The notes under the pieces: generated by a model
Told to the model about the DNA's origin: nothing
Databases searched by the model: none
What the model saw: only the letters and a program-made list of their open reading frames with translations
Shown: positions 10,174 to 20,007 of the stretch, piece after piece
How the letters are laid out: each line of letters opens with the position of its first letter
How positions within the stretch are numbered: the first letter of the stretch is position 1
Program-made: the position numbers and the translations under genes
DNA from: Thoreauomyces humboldtii
Lineage: Eukaryota; Chytridiomycota; Chytridiomycetes; Spizellomycetales; Powellomycetaceae
Direction of reading: 5' to 3'
Length of the DNA stretch: 39,570 bases
Assembly: GCA_027596035.1 (NCBI GenBank)
Contig: JADGJA010000124.1
Location: forward strand, 1-39,570

Positions 10174-11750
10174 TCAAGACGCGGGAGGCACCACTCCCTT
10201 CCGCCGTGCGGAACAGAACCGATAATGCTGGACAAGCGCCCTGCTCTCGATGAACCCTTTCCCCCCAGTTCCTTCCTCCTTCACGCAAATTGGACACCTC
10301 ATGTCCATGCCAACGGCCGGTTTCAACGTCTCCAGGTGCAGTCTCATGCCCCACTCACGCCTCACCACTGCCTGTCCGCAGGTGGTGCAGGGGACGTAGT
10401 CATAATCGGTCCCACCCTGATCTCCTCCGTCCAGGTTTGCTTCGCCGGACGAGGGATCCGTGAGCTGATCCACAGCTCCCGGGAGCTCGGAGGCCGTGAC
10501 GGTCGAGTGACGGTTGATGGCGTGCTGCCAGGCATCCGTCTCGGAGGCGAACTTGCGGGTGCAGGTGGGATCCGAGCACGCGAAGGAAAGTGGACGGCTT
10601 GGGGTCCAGGACTCGCCAAACTTTTGGAGAGTGTGGACCATGTGAACGTGTTGTGTGTATCCACGAGAGGAGTCCAGCTGCTTCAAGCAGTGGGGACATA
10701 CGAGATCCGCTGGCACAGCCGCGAGACGTCTCGACTTTGCACTCGATCGTGAGGGTTTGATGGCGGCAGGACTCCATGACGTCGCCGTGGCCATCACGAG
10801 CGGCCCGGGCTGCGGATCTCGGTTCTCTTTGGCGATGCGATCTCCTTTCCGGATGATGTTGGTTGGGACGGATAGTGGATTGGCCAGTACGACCTCCCCC
10901 AACGTCCGGTCGATCGGTGTGGCCGCCATGCCCTCCCAACTGACCCGCGGTTCTCCCCTCGCAAATCTAAACAAGTGGCTGTTCATTTCGCTCCCCGTGT
11001 GCTTCCTGGTGTGCAAGTTTTTGAAGCTTCCGCCGTGCTTGTTTCGTTTGACTTGATAACCTGGCCAGAGGGTCTCGTCAAACCTCGCCACCTGGCTTAG
11101 TCCCAGGTTTGACCGTTGCGCCTGCGCAACGATGTCCCACCGTGTCTCCTGGCCCTGCACAAGACTGACGCAGACGCAAGCAAACGGCGAGGTGGAGAGG
11201 ACGGAGGCTACGGATTCGAAAAAGTGTGCCATGAGGAAGCGATGGAGACGGAAGTCTTCCGTGCCCAGGTGAGGATGATTCCAGACTGGCGGGGGGACAA
11301 AGGGAGTATGAATTGTCTATCCTTGTGATCTATTCTGCTCGTCGATGGAACGGCCAACTTACTGATGACATCGAAAGGCTCCCGATCCCCAAACGTGCTC
11401 TTCAGCTCCCAAGCGTTGATCCCATGCAACACCTCGACCCCGAACTCCTTCTTTAGCCTGTCCCCTTCCAAAAGCTCCAAGATATCCCTCGTCTCCGGAT
11501 ACTTTTTCAGCAACTCCACCCGGTCGTCGAAGCTGGTTGTGGTCAGTTTGACGGTCACAGGAGCCAGGACGCCAAGGTAGGCGTGAGCATTTTGAACGTT
11601 CTGAGGCGTTATGATGCTGGGGAGGGTTGCGTCAGGCGAGGCGCTTGGCCATAGGATCCTGCATAGAGCGGCCGAGAAGGAAAAGTTTCCATCGCCGAGG
11701 ATAAGGACACGGCAAGTAGTAGTGGTGCTGGTCGGGGTCGGGGAGGCCAT
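10174..11750 (-). CDS. BMT5-like (DUF2431) Rossmann methyltransferase fused to zinc fingers
   Basis: Exons on the minus strand: 11750-11363 and 11285-10174, giving 499 residues. Residues about 13-250 match the family of yeast Bmt5 (25S rRNA uridine-N3 methyltransferase) and human FDXACB1. The SAM-binding motif I is LILGDGNFSFSAAL near residue 16. FDVIIWNHPHLGTEDFRLH is created across the splice site and corresponds to the family's FNFPHxG motif. A WPGYQVKRNKHGGSF segment is followed by an HTRKH stretch. The C-terminal half is not part of yeast Bmt5. It carries a C2H2 finger at about 326-347 (CPHC to HVHMVH), a second at about 366-389 (CSDPTC to HAINRH) and a further Cys/His cluster from about 429. 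A nucleolar rRNA-modifying role is inferred from the family; the zinc fingers may bind RNA. It shares a 245-bp divergent promoter with the IQ-motif gene. Confidence 0.82.
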
Positions 11751-11995
11751 GGCTTTCGTTCAGCGACTCTATGGTTCTGTCAAGAGTTTTCGAGGCCAAA
11801 CGACGATGACGCAGGAGTATATGAGAGGATACTGGTGAGGAGTTCAATGCCGAAGGAAAGTGTACTTGGAGAAGGCTCCACAAAAGAAGTTACAAAAAAC
11901 AAAACAGAAGCACGGGGGGGACGAGCAACTTTCGGACCAGGACACGGCGCTGCGCAATCACCCGGCCCCCGACGTAGAGTCCCCAAACGTCGTGG
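11751..11995. promoter_or_regulatory. Short divergent promoter, methyltransferase / IQ-motif gene
   Basis: Only 245 bp separate the two start codons, so regulatory DNA and both leaders must lie here. Upstream ATGs occur on the + strand (for example 11820 and 11848), and 11848 opens a frame of about 48 codons. No TATA box is obvious. Confidence 0.5.
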
Positions 11996-12853
11996 ATGAT
12001 TTTCGTAAACATCCAAGAGCAGGCCGCGCGGCTTATTCAACGATATGTGCGAGGCCACATTGCACGTCAGGACATCAAACGCCAACAACGAGCCGCCATT
12101 CTGATCCAAAGCCATGTCCGGGGCATCATTGTCCGATCGTCTTTTCGCTCGCGGCGCAACGATGTCCGCAAGCAGCGGCAGGATGAGCAAGAGAGCGAGA
12201 AGATCCGTCGGAGGATCGTGCGGAGAGAGCAGGAGCTCGCTCTGCTTCGGTCAGTCCCCGACGTGCACGCGTGGGAAACGCGAAAGGTTGAACGTGCAGT
12301 GAGACTCTTGCAGCGGTGTTGGAGAGGGGTGCTTGGAAGGAGGAAAGCCGCGGCGGAGAGGGTTCGAGGCATGACTAGGGAAGCCGTAACCATGAAACCC
12401 ACCGAGAAAATGCAGGACGCTGGCGTCTCGCCTGATCGACAACCGATCTACGATGTGATCCTGGAATATTTGGCTGCGAGAAGGAAGGATCCAGCCTTAT
12501 CGGCGCGAGCCGATGACGCCAAGCGACCGTTCCCCGTTCACACTGTCAGCGACATCTCGAAAGCTCCTGAACTAATCCGACAGATCGACACGTACATCCA
12601 ATTCATCAACCTTACCTCGGCTAATATCGCCGGGAACAGAGAGGACGAAGAGCCCTCAATCTCGATCGGTAGTGTGGAGGGTTCCGACATCAGAAAGGAG
12701 CATTTGCGGGCGCACAGGCGAGCCAGGGGAGCGTGGTGGGAGAGCTCCACGGAGGACGAGTGGCAGGAATGGATCGAGGAAGGCGACGGCGCCGTCCATT
12801 GGGAGACCTTCGTCACAGGTCCAGACGGTTCTGAACTTAAATTTTTAATTTAA
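11996..12853 (+). CDS. IQ-motif protein, unknown function
   Basis: Intronless, 285 residues. The N-terminus contains two strong IQ calmodulin/light-chain binding motifs, AARLIQRYVRGHIAR (about 9-23) and AAILIQSHVRGIIVR (about 31-45). A third, weaker one, AVRLLQRCWRGVLGRR, lies near 101-116, and a charged helix (RRNDVRKQRQDEQESEKIRRR) sits between them. The C-terminal part (about 150-285) is acidic, ends DGSELKFLI, and matches no family I recognise. The first in-frame ATG is at 11996, only a few residues before the first IQ motif, so a short upstream exon cannot be excluded. Calmodulin binding is inferred from the motifs. The next gene begins 76 bp downstream on the same strand, with an AATAAA between (12872-12877). 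Confidence 0.75.
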   Translation: MIFVNIQEQAARLIQRYVRGHIARQDIKRQQRAAILIQSHVRGIIVRSSFRSRRNDVRKQRQDEQESEKIRRRIVRREQELALLRSVPDVHAWETRKVERAVRLLQRCWRGVLGRRKAAAERVRGMTREAVTMKPTEKMQDAGVSPDRQPIYDVILEYLAARRKDPALSARADDAKRPFPVHTVSDISKAPELIRQIDTYIQFINLTSANIAGNREDEEPSISIGSVEGSDIRKEHLRAHRRARGAWWESSTEDEWQEWIEEGDGAVHWETFVTGPDGSELKFLI

Positions 12854-12871
12854 CGGCCATGTGAAAAGCCA

Positions 12872-12877
12872 AATAAA
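12872..12877 (+). terminator. AATAAA poly(A) signal candidate
   Basis: AATAAA begins 19 bases after the IQ gene's stop codon, inside the 76-bp gap before the next start codon. It would let the two tandem genes make separate mRNAs, though the spacing is unusually tight. Confidence 0.4.
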
Positions 12878-12929
12878 CCGCACCTCTAATATTCCATGTC
12901 TGCCTGCTTCCCAGCTACGTTGCATCACT

Positions 12930-15059
12930 ATGGGGATATCTGGTCCCGGTCAGACTTTGCTACTAGCTCGGCTCAGCCGCGAACGTTGGGAGGACGTGCT
13001 CAAACCTCTGGGCGTCGACACCGCTTATTTCAAGGCACTCCGAACGGAAAAGCTCAACGAGCTACGACAGAAATATGTCAACAATCCTGGTGAGATCGAC
13101 ACGCCAAGCAGGGTCCTGTCATGCTTTTAGCGGTTCATCAACGGCACTGAATACGCCACAGAGAAAACCTGCAGGAGCAACGCGAATCAAATTGTGTCCA
13201 ACAAGGTCTGGGCGGCCATGTCGCATACGGCAAAGCAGTTCATGGAAAGTCAGGCAGAGGCGGAGGCAGAGAAGCAGCTCAAGCCCGTGAATAATAGCAT
13301 GGAAGGTCGAACGACTCACGTGCGCAAGCCAGTGGTCGACGGACAGGCCTTGTCCGATCGCTTGGGCGGTATGGCCTCGCGCACCACCGGAATGCCGAGG
13401 TGCACCGATGCTGACGGGACGTCCGCAGACTATTTTCCCATCGAAGATGAAACAGAGACAGCTTCATCGGAGTCTTCCAAGTCCCATCCGCCTCCTCTCA
13501 TCGAGGAAGACAAGGATGCGCGGTTGTTCCTGACCGCAAAATTCAGAATGAAGGGATACCCAGAAGATCTATGTCGAGAGTACGGGCTGGATCCCGAGGC
13601 CATGTCGAAATTGAAGGACGAGACTTTCCGACGTATCCGTGACGCTAATCCGGGACAGTCAGGTAGGGGCTAGGGCGCTAGGCCCTCCGGTACGTATAGC
13701 AGCTGATTCGCAGCACGCGAAACGTGTAGAGCATACTTGGTGGCGGCAGGCGCATCAAGACATTGCCCATCACGCCTGGGATCGCTTGTTGAAGCATCCT
13801 GGCAAGGAGCTGTTGCGAAAACGGGCTGCACGGTCCATTGACGGTCATCATCAAGGGGTTCCTCTCACATCGCTGGAACCCGGCGAACTGCCGGTGCCAT
13901 CGGCACCAGCCATCCGAAAGATCTCCCTCGCCCCCTCCCCTCCACGGCGCCCAGCTTCTGGCAGTTCTACGGGATCCGTACGGAGGGTCGAGGGTCTTGA
14001 GCAATCATTGTCAGCACCTGAACATCGTCGGGAATCTGATCGAGCACCAACCAGTAACGTTCCTGAAAGCGAACACCCTTTTGCCATCTATGCACGGCCT
14101 GACGAGGCCCTTCATGCCATTTCGACGGGAAGTGGAAGTTCGCAAGGCGAAATGTACAAGCTTATGTTTCGGATATTCCGACGATGCGGGGTGACCGAGA
14201 GTGTATCCCGTGAGTTTGGTCTCGAACACAGGGGTTTGCAGATGTTTCTTGAAAGATGCGAAGAGAACGCAAGAAATCCCAAACCCAAGTATAGAAGTAA
14301 GAGCTGGTTGCAGTTTTGTGCACCATTGTTTATGTCCCTGACACTTGCGCCCACTTAGAGAGTGCCGACGGGGTCCTAGGATCCTTGGCCGCGAAGGCCA
14401 TCCGCTTTATGACACCCGAGAATCGGGAGCGACTCCGAAAGCTATCAGTTGGGGAACCGGTTGTCTGCGAAAAGGATTCCTCCAGGCAAACTTCACCGGT
14501 GCGGGTGCGCGTCTCTTCGGGCGACGCTGGTAATGGGGCCAGGGGATCGTCTTCCGGGCGCCACGGGAATCAGCCGACTTCGAGGTCCAACGGGGGACGG
14601 AGATCTCCACAGCTTCCCGGCGTTTTGGTGTATGAGAAGGCAACAGGCTCGAGATCTCCAGATCGGGGATCTCGGGGCCGATCCAGGGACTCTCCTCCGC
14701 CTTTGGTCGTCAAGTTGGACGTTAGAAGCGGAGGGTCTTCACCTCGCCAGAGGCGGGCGAGTCGCCCGACCTCTCCAGTCGCAGACCGGTCTGGTGAGGT
14801 TTCGGTTACGGTCAAGAAGCGACGACTCGAAGAGTCGTCGGCTGAAGCTTCCAACCCAGCCATGTCAGTTTCGCCGACTTCTAAGGCGGCCATGGCTCAC
14901 AACCTCATACGGTCTGCACCCGTGCACCCTGGGCAAAGTCTCTTTAACGGCGTCCGGCCCGTGTTCGCGCCGTTTGATGATGTCGTAGAGATCCGCGGGG
15001 CAGGAGGCGCGTGGGGAAGGGCTCCTGGCGCTCTCAATGCCGAAACTCTTGAGCGATAA
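12930..15059 (+). CDS. Unknown protein with three copies of an intron-split domain
   Basis: Exons: 12930-13089, 13162-13662, 13703-14296, 14359-15059, giving 651 residues. I recognise no known family. Each of exons 1-3 ends with a similar 35-45 residue segment: WEDVLKPLGVD, then PEDLCREYGLD, then TESVSREFGLE, each preceded by basic residues and followed by a charged helix. Each following exon starts with a second segment of the type xxWxxLxxxxKELLRK. All three introns between the halves are phase 1. The linkers are Ser/Pro/Arg-rich. The last exon has a long RS/SP-rich tail with a basic VKKRRLEES cluster, so a nuclear location is plausible. The second intron is only 40 nt. The ATG at 12930 is the first in frame; an earlier out-of-frame ATG at 12896 would act as an overlapping uORF. 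The exon model is supported by phase closure and by the repeats themselves. Confidence 0.7.
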
Positions 15060-15180
15060 CCATGTGGATGGGGACCGGGATTTTCCGTAGCCTGACTGTT
15101 TACCATAGTTTGTATACCACTCGAATATAGCTGACACGGAATGCCACGGGGAGCAGAATATGATTTGAACGCGAACAGAA

Positions 15181-16751
15181 CTACAAAAACCCTTCTTCTT
15201 CGATCTCCTCCTGTAACTGCTTCACTTCCTCGGACGCCGGAGCATCAGGTGGCGGACCGCCGCGTCCGCCAGGTGCCCGACCTGGTGGTACCTTTAGTTC
15301 GCGCGCAGTCCGTGTGATCTAAGGAGGTTAATTATGGCCAAGGCCGATGAATTCAGCATAGCGTGATCGTCGTCAAACCACAAGATTTGCAGCCGTACCT
15401 CGTTATCCAAAAACTGAACCTGCGTTCGTTTAAGCGCGGCGTCGACCGAAGCCTGATCCCCATTCTGAAAGCCCTCAAGGATGGTCTGGGCAATGGCGCC
15501 TTCCTCCGACTGCCCGAATCCGAATTGCCTGCAAAACGAGATGACGGCCTACATTAGATGTTTCCATAGACGTCAAGTGATGGGGAAAACGGCCAGTCAG
15601 GCGCTTACCCAGCGGACATGCTAAACCTTCCTTCCGCGCCATTCTCGTCACCCTTTGCGAGAAAGATGATCACTGATGACAACGCTTGCTTGCAAAAATT
15701 GGGCTTTTGATCCAGTTTCGAAAAACAGTCCGATAGCCGACTGGAAAACTCAATCGCTTTGTCGTATCTGGCCAGCAGTGTCAGGCATCTGATTCGCACT
15801 AGTACGGCGCAGTGAATGGTCCGTTCATACTTTTTGTTTCGAAGGCAAACACCGATGGCGCGCTTGAAAGTCTCCACGCCGAACCTCAGCTTGTTCTCGT
15901 CTTCGTAAACATGGCAAGCCTCATCGTATAGCTCGATGCACTGCGGCACGTCCACGGTTTCCAATGCTCTGCAACGCGCACAGGACGTCAGATGACACCA
16001 TCAAACCAAACCGTCGAGTGAATTCAAAGAGCCTACTTACTTTGCAGCTTTCTCCAGCGACTCGCCCGCCCGATCGTGAGAACCCTGCGCCAAGAAGAAC
16101 TGAGCTGTTTCGCGATACAGCGCCGCTGCCTGCGCGGGCTGCTTCAACTGCTGGGCCGTGATGGTGGCTGCTGCGTCGAGGGCTTTCGCTGCTAGAAACA
16201 GTCTTTATATCGAGGACCCAGGTATGGTTATGTCTCCTTCTTTCGCTTCGCGTCCTAGTGTGTCCAGACACATACGATTCGAGTTGCCGGTGCGCTTCTG
16301 CTGTCTAGGGAAGCGTGGGAAGACAAAAACCGAGTCAGAGAAGCTAATCAAGGGCAGGCGTGAGGAGCGCATCCTTCTTTGCCCACACCTTCGTGTAAGC
16401 TTCAACGCAGTAATCGTATGCCTTTGCATTCTTGAAGCACGTCGCTACGGAGCGCAAGATCAGTAGCTGGCATGCAGAAGATTTAACAACCTTACTGACG
16501 CCAGCCGAACCTGCAGCCTCGTAATTCTGCACGGCGGTGTCCCAATCGGGCTTTGCTTTCCCAAACAGGCTCTTCTTGTTTTGTGCTTTGCTCCCCGTAT
16601 CCATAAACTCGAGACCTGTACGGTTTGGGCGCGAACGTGCGCCGAAAAGTGTGAGCCATCCCCTTCCACTTGAAGATTGTCAAAACATAGCTCCTCTTGC
16701 AACAGACTCTGGACGTATCCTGCTACCTTCTTTTACTTTTGCGTCTGCCAT
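15181..16751 (-). CDS. NAPG: Gamma-SNAP (soluble NSF attachment protein)
   Basis: Adaptor that links NSF/Sec18 to SNARE complexes for their disassembly in vesicle fusion; the gamma form is distinct from alpha-SNAP/Sec17. Exons on the minus strand: 16751-16727, 16615-16496, 16444-16389, 16304-16276, 16202-16041, 15968-15609, 15528-15399, 15318-15181, giving 339 residues. The spliced N-terminus MADAKVKEGLEFMDTG parallels the animal protein's start. TPR-like helices run through CFKNAKAYDYCVEAYTK, TAEAHRQLESLFLAAKAL, LYRETAQFFLAQGSHDRAGE and CIELYDEACHVYEDENKLRF. The C-terminus has QFLDNEITRTARELKVPPG followed by a Gly/Pro linker and an acidic end EEIEEEGFL. The first exon codes only 25 nt, and the fourth is a 29-nt mini-exon needed to restore the family's helix. 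The match along the whole length is strong. Confidence 0.93.
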
Positions 16752-17021
16752 CGTAGCCGGAGAGGGGATTGCTGCTGCTGCTGCTGCTTTTGCGAACCCC
16801 ACGTCAAGCCGTTTAGTCACTGGGCAGTGTGTCAATGGGGGTGGCTTGGCTCTCCATTCTATTCTCCTCGGTCTCAACCGACACCCCTTTCCCGCGCGTT
16901 TCTGTGTGTGTTTGTCGGTGGGTCCGATCCCGAGCTGCGCCCACCCTTTCTCCTCGCTGCAGGCTTTACCCCAGCGGCATTCCGTACTTTGCTTTCTGCT
17001 CGTTCTATCAACGGACCAGAC
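16752..17021. promoter_or_regulatory. Divergent promoter, gamma-SNAP / UBTD-like
   Basis: The 270 bp between opposite start codons must hold both promoters. The DNA has a GCT repeat (about 16771-16787), pyrimidine-rich blocks on both strands and no clear TATA box. Confidence 0.55.
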
Positions 17022-18082
17022 ATGGGTGGATGCTGCTCCAGCAGCGAGGATTCAGATGTGCGCTCTGGAAGCCCTCCGGTGGACAACCCCGCAGGTCTCC
17101 CAACAGGTACGCGTCCCACTTCCTCCATCTTGCCATCCCGTGTGCTCCCTTGCAGGGAGGTTCGAGACCGAACTTGCGCTTGACTGCTGGTTCAAGCAGT
17201 TACTCAGTTCACGGATCTCATGCTTCTTGACTTTCTATCAGGCAACAACCATCGTCTTCTGGGAAAGCAGCACCTCGCGTGGAAGGCGGAAGTGCCCACC
17301 ACGGCCCTCATGCTGAAACGACAAAGGGAGGAGTTCTGGGATACCTCTCCAAGTTATTCGGTATAAGATGCCTAAGCCTTCTACGCGAAGCTTTTCATCC
17401 GGAAACTCACCCGGTTTCTTCTTTTGCTATTGCAGGGTAGTGCGCACATCTGGGTAGCATTACGGTATGCAGTGGAGGCGTCGTGCTCCTCAATTCATCA
17501 CTGACTGAAGCCTTTTCTTATGATGTTGATAGAGCGGCTTGTGAAGCATCAACTCTCGAGGAAGCGCAAGAAATCCTGGACACCAACCACATGACCGTGC
17601 CGACGGGAAAGCTCTCGGACGGCTGCTACGACGAACTAGGAGCTCACTACCGAATCCCTCTTTACTGCATCCTGGACCCCACGAATGTCTCACCTCCCTT
17701 CGACGCTACCAGCACACCCACAGGTGCCGCCGCGTCCTCCTCCACGCCGATCGGCCAATCTCCTCCATCCTCTCAAAACCCACGCTCGCCACTCTCGGCC
17801 GTGAGCGGGTCCCCTCCTTCCGCCTCGGCCAACCGTAAAACACCTACCTCGCTCGTCGCGCGTCTGAACGTCGGACGCGACGTCAAAGTCCCTAGCATCC
17901 CTGTCGACGCTACCGTCGCAGACCTGAGGTCCTTGATCGCCGCGGATCCAGCCTCCGAGCTGAAGGGTTGCACAACAAAGTTCTTTTATCTCGGGAGGCA
18001 GCTGGAGGATATCATGTTCTTGGCGGATATCCATGTGCCAGACGGCGGTGTTTTGCAGGTTATGGTCTCACCGCCGCGATAA
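17022..18082 (+). CDS. UBTD1/2-like ubiquitin-domain protein
   Basis: Exons: 17022-17106, 17242-17360, 17436-17464, 17533-18082, giving 260 residues. The N-terminus MGGCCSSSEDSD fits N-myristoylation at Gly2 with cysteines for palmitoylation, so membrane attachment is likely. Residues about 29-130 form the UBTD N-terminal domain: LAWKAEVP, LKRQREEFWDTSPSYSG, SAHIWVALRAACEA and a CYDELGAHYRIPLYC segment. A Ser/Pro linker follows. The last 75 residues are a ubiquitin-like domain, starting about RLNVGRDVKVPSI and ending VPDGGVLQVMVSPPR, with no C-terminal Gly-Gly, so it is not conjugated. Human UBTD1/2 bind UBE2D-type E2 enzymes; a similar adaptor role is inferred. A further exon between 17156 and 17240 would break the frame and is not used. 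Confidence 0.88.
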
Positions 18083-18375
18083 CGCCCACTTGCGTCCTTT
18101 GTTTTTCTTTCTTTTTTTTTGGCTGGTTTCGCAAATGTTGTAGTTTCGGTGTTGATGCACCACCCCGTGAATCCCCGAACGTGGTTTCAACACGGCCCAG
18201 AGCTCTGCTTACTGAAGGCCCCAACACGGTCGACGTGCAGGCGTTTAGGCAACGCATTCTCCGTTTACGCATCGGGAATGTTTCTGATGATAACCAGAAA
18301 AATAAAGGAAACATATTGTATTTGCAAGAACGGCACCGGCGCGCTGTGCTCCAAGAATGGTCCTGCGAGCGGTAT
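18083..18375. other. Convergent 3' intergenic region
   Basis: 293 bp lie between the stop codons of the UBTD-like gene (+) and the proteasome gene (-). The stretch is T-rich near 18100-18120 and A-rich near 18297-18310, with AATAAA at 18301-18306, and holds no gene. Confidence 0.5.
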
Positions 18376-19503
18376 TTAGCTGACATCCATAGCGTCTCCT
18401 TCGATGACGTCGACAAACTTTCGGAACTGACTCGTAAGAACCGCTGCAGGGAATCACAAGAACACTTGACGTCAGCGGTTGGACTCTCACCACCGTAATC
18501 GATATTGAAACTCACATGTAGTTCCAGGCGCCAGCTTGTAGGACCTTTCCTTGCGACCGCGCTCGTTTGGCTTGTCGTATCCGCGACGGTAATCCACTCC
18601 CTCCTTGGTGATTACGCAGAGATCCACGTTGGAACCCGAACCCAAGTCGTTGAATACTCCCGCCGAGATGGCATCCTTGACGAGCTCCATGGCTTCCTCG
18701 AGCTTTGAGAAAAATCCCGTCCGGGTCAATCTTCCGCGGGGCGTCAAACGTTTGACCGCGCTGAAAGGCAATGGTTCCTACCTCCATGTCCTTCTTCCAC
18801 CTGTGCTCAAAGATGGCCATCGCCGCCAGACTTCCGCTTCCCATCGTCACGTAAGGCAGCTTGTCCGTGCTGCCGTGGGGTGCGATCGTGTACAGCTGCG
18901 GTCCGTTCACGTCGATCCCGCCAAGGACGAGCGCGCATCCGACCTGTCCCTGGTACCTGAACAGCATCTGCTTGAGCATGGTCATGGCAGTGGCGACGCG
19001 CGAGGGCCGACCGGTCTGGAGCCGGTGAAGCTCGAGCTTGGACGAGATGAGACCCGTCGTGGCGTCGCAGTCGGCGGCCGTCCCGGCGCCGCAGCAGTAC
19101 ATGTTGGGGGCCAGGTAGTGGATCTTTTCGCAGTTCTTGTCGGCCACGATGGGACCCTCCGTGGCACGTGTGTCGGCGCCGAGGACGAGGCCGCCCTGCA
19201 ACGGCGGTGAGGATCTTCCCTCCCGATACCCCCCCTCAAGAAAGAAGTCGACGCGACTCTGAGCGTCGCCTTACCTTGTACACACAGCCACAGATGGTGG
19301 TTCCAGTCTTCCTCGTTCCAGGCGCCTTGAAGCCCTTTTCTTCGAACGTCTTGTTGCTTTATTCAATAATAGAAGGAAAGAGGACTCCTGGTCAGATCTG
19401 CCTTCCAGTCATCCCCTTTGGAAGTGCCGTCGCCACTTCCGTACCGGTGGAAGTTGTCAAAGTTGAATCCGCCCTTGGGCAGCTCCAGGTTGCTAACGGG
19501 CAT
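18376..19503 (-). CDS. PUP1: 20S proteasome subunit beta-2 (trypsin-like)
   Basis: Catalytic beta-2 subunit, the trypsin-like site of the proteasome core. Exons on the minus strand: 19503-19445, 19356-19275, 19195-18782, 18702-18516, 18443-18376, giving 269 residues. The propeptide is 38 residues and carries the family's [10 protein letters not shown]. The mature protein starts at Thr39 (GTTICG), the catalytic nucleophile. Asp55 and Lys71 match the catalytic D17 and K33, and [17 protein letters not shown] is a textbook match. Further family blocks are [29 protein letters not shown] and [20 protein letters not shown]. The last exon supplies the C-terminal extension ([16 protein letters not shown]) that wraps around beta-3. 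The ATG at 19503 is the first in frame. I looked for the proteasome element GGTGGCAAA upstream and did not see it. Confidence 0.97.
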
Positions 19504-20007
19504 ATTGTGCGTGTATTTGCCTGGGGGTCAGAGCTAATGCAAAGGGGTGATTTGTACTGAAAGATCTCTGCAGGAGGGGAACGCGCAGAGTTCAGCTAAG
19601 CGACGGATAGCTACGTTTTATGACAGGTAGCAATGAGCGACGACTCCCTACAAACCTGTGTCGCAAGTAACGTTCTGTATTGAGTGCTATGGAGCAGCGT
19701 GGGTGAAGCGAGGTTGGCTTTGACGTGTGGCAATTCTTGGCGATGGGGTGAGTTCAGATTTCGAGCAGAGGGACCGCGCGTCGCAGCGTCGCATGCATTC
19801 CTTCGACCTGGTGGGTGAGAGTACCGTACGGAGCCTGTGGGCGGAGGGTCGCTGGCTCTGGTGGTTTGGTCTGGTGGGTGCTGATGACAAGCCAAAAAAG
19901 TCTGTTTGGCCGTTTCCTCCTTCCACTCTCCAAAACGGTTCTGCCTCACCTATATACAGTACCTGTAGCTCTCTCTCATATCAGCACCATATCACCGAAG
20001 CACCACG
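19504..20007. promoter_or_regulatory. Divergent promoter, PUP1 / AVL9
   Basis: 504 bp lie between opposite start codons. TATATACAGTACC near 19951-19963 joins a TATA-like run to one copy of the TACAGTAC word, 45-55 bases before the AVL9 start codon. Short open frames here have no recognisable content. Confidence 0.5.

Noticed and set aside
9765..10235. Upstream extension of the UbiB-family protein
   Set aside because: The frame is open to 10235 and would overlap the neighbouring gene's 3' end and the TGATA repeat. The extra sequence is low in complexity, and the presequence-like start at 9764 fits better.
12780..12930. Fusion of the IQ-motif gene with the next gene by splicing
   Set aside because: The best donor (GTCCAG after CACAG) and acceptor (TTCCCAG) join in the wrong phase for the downstream frame.
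17156..17240. Extra exon in the UBTD-like gene
   Set aside because: An acceptor at about 17155 exists, but including this piece shifts the frame away from the conserved WKAEVP/EEFWDTSP block.
16537..17316. 259-codon + strand frame
   Set aside because: It runs antisense through gamma-SNAP exons, across the divergent promoter and into the UBTD intron. The spliced models on each side explain the DNA.
19504..20007. Proteasome-associated control element (GGTGGCAAA) upstream of PUP1
   Set aside because: I searched both strands by eye and did not find it or a close variant.
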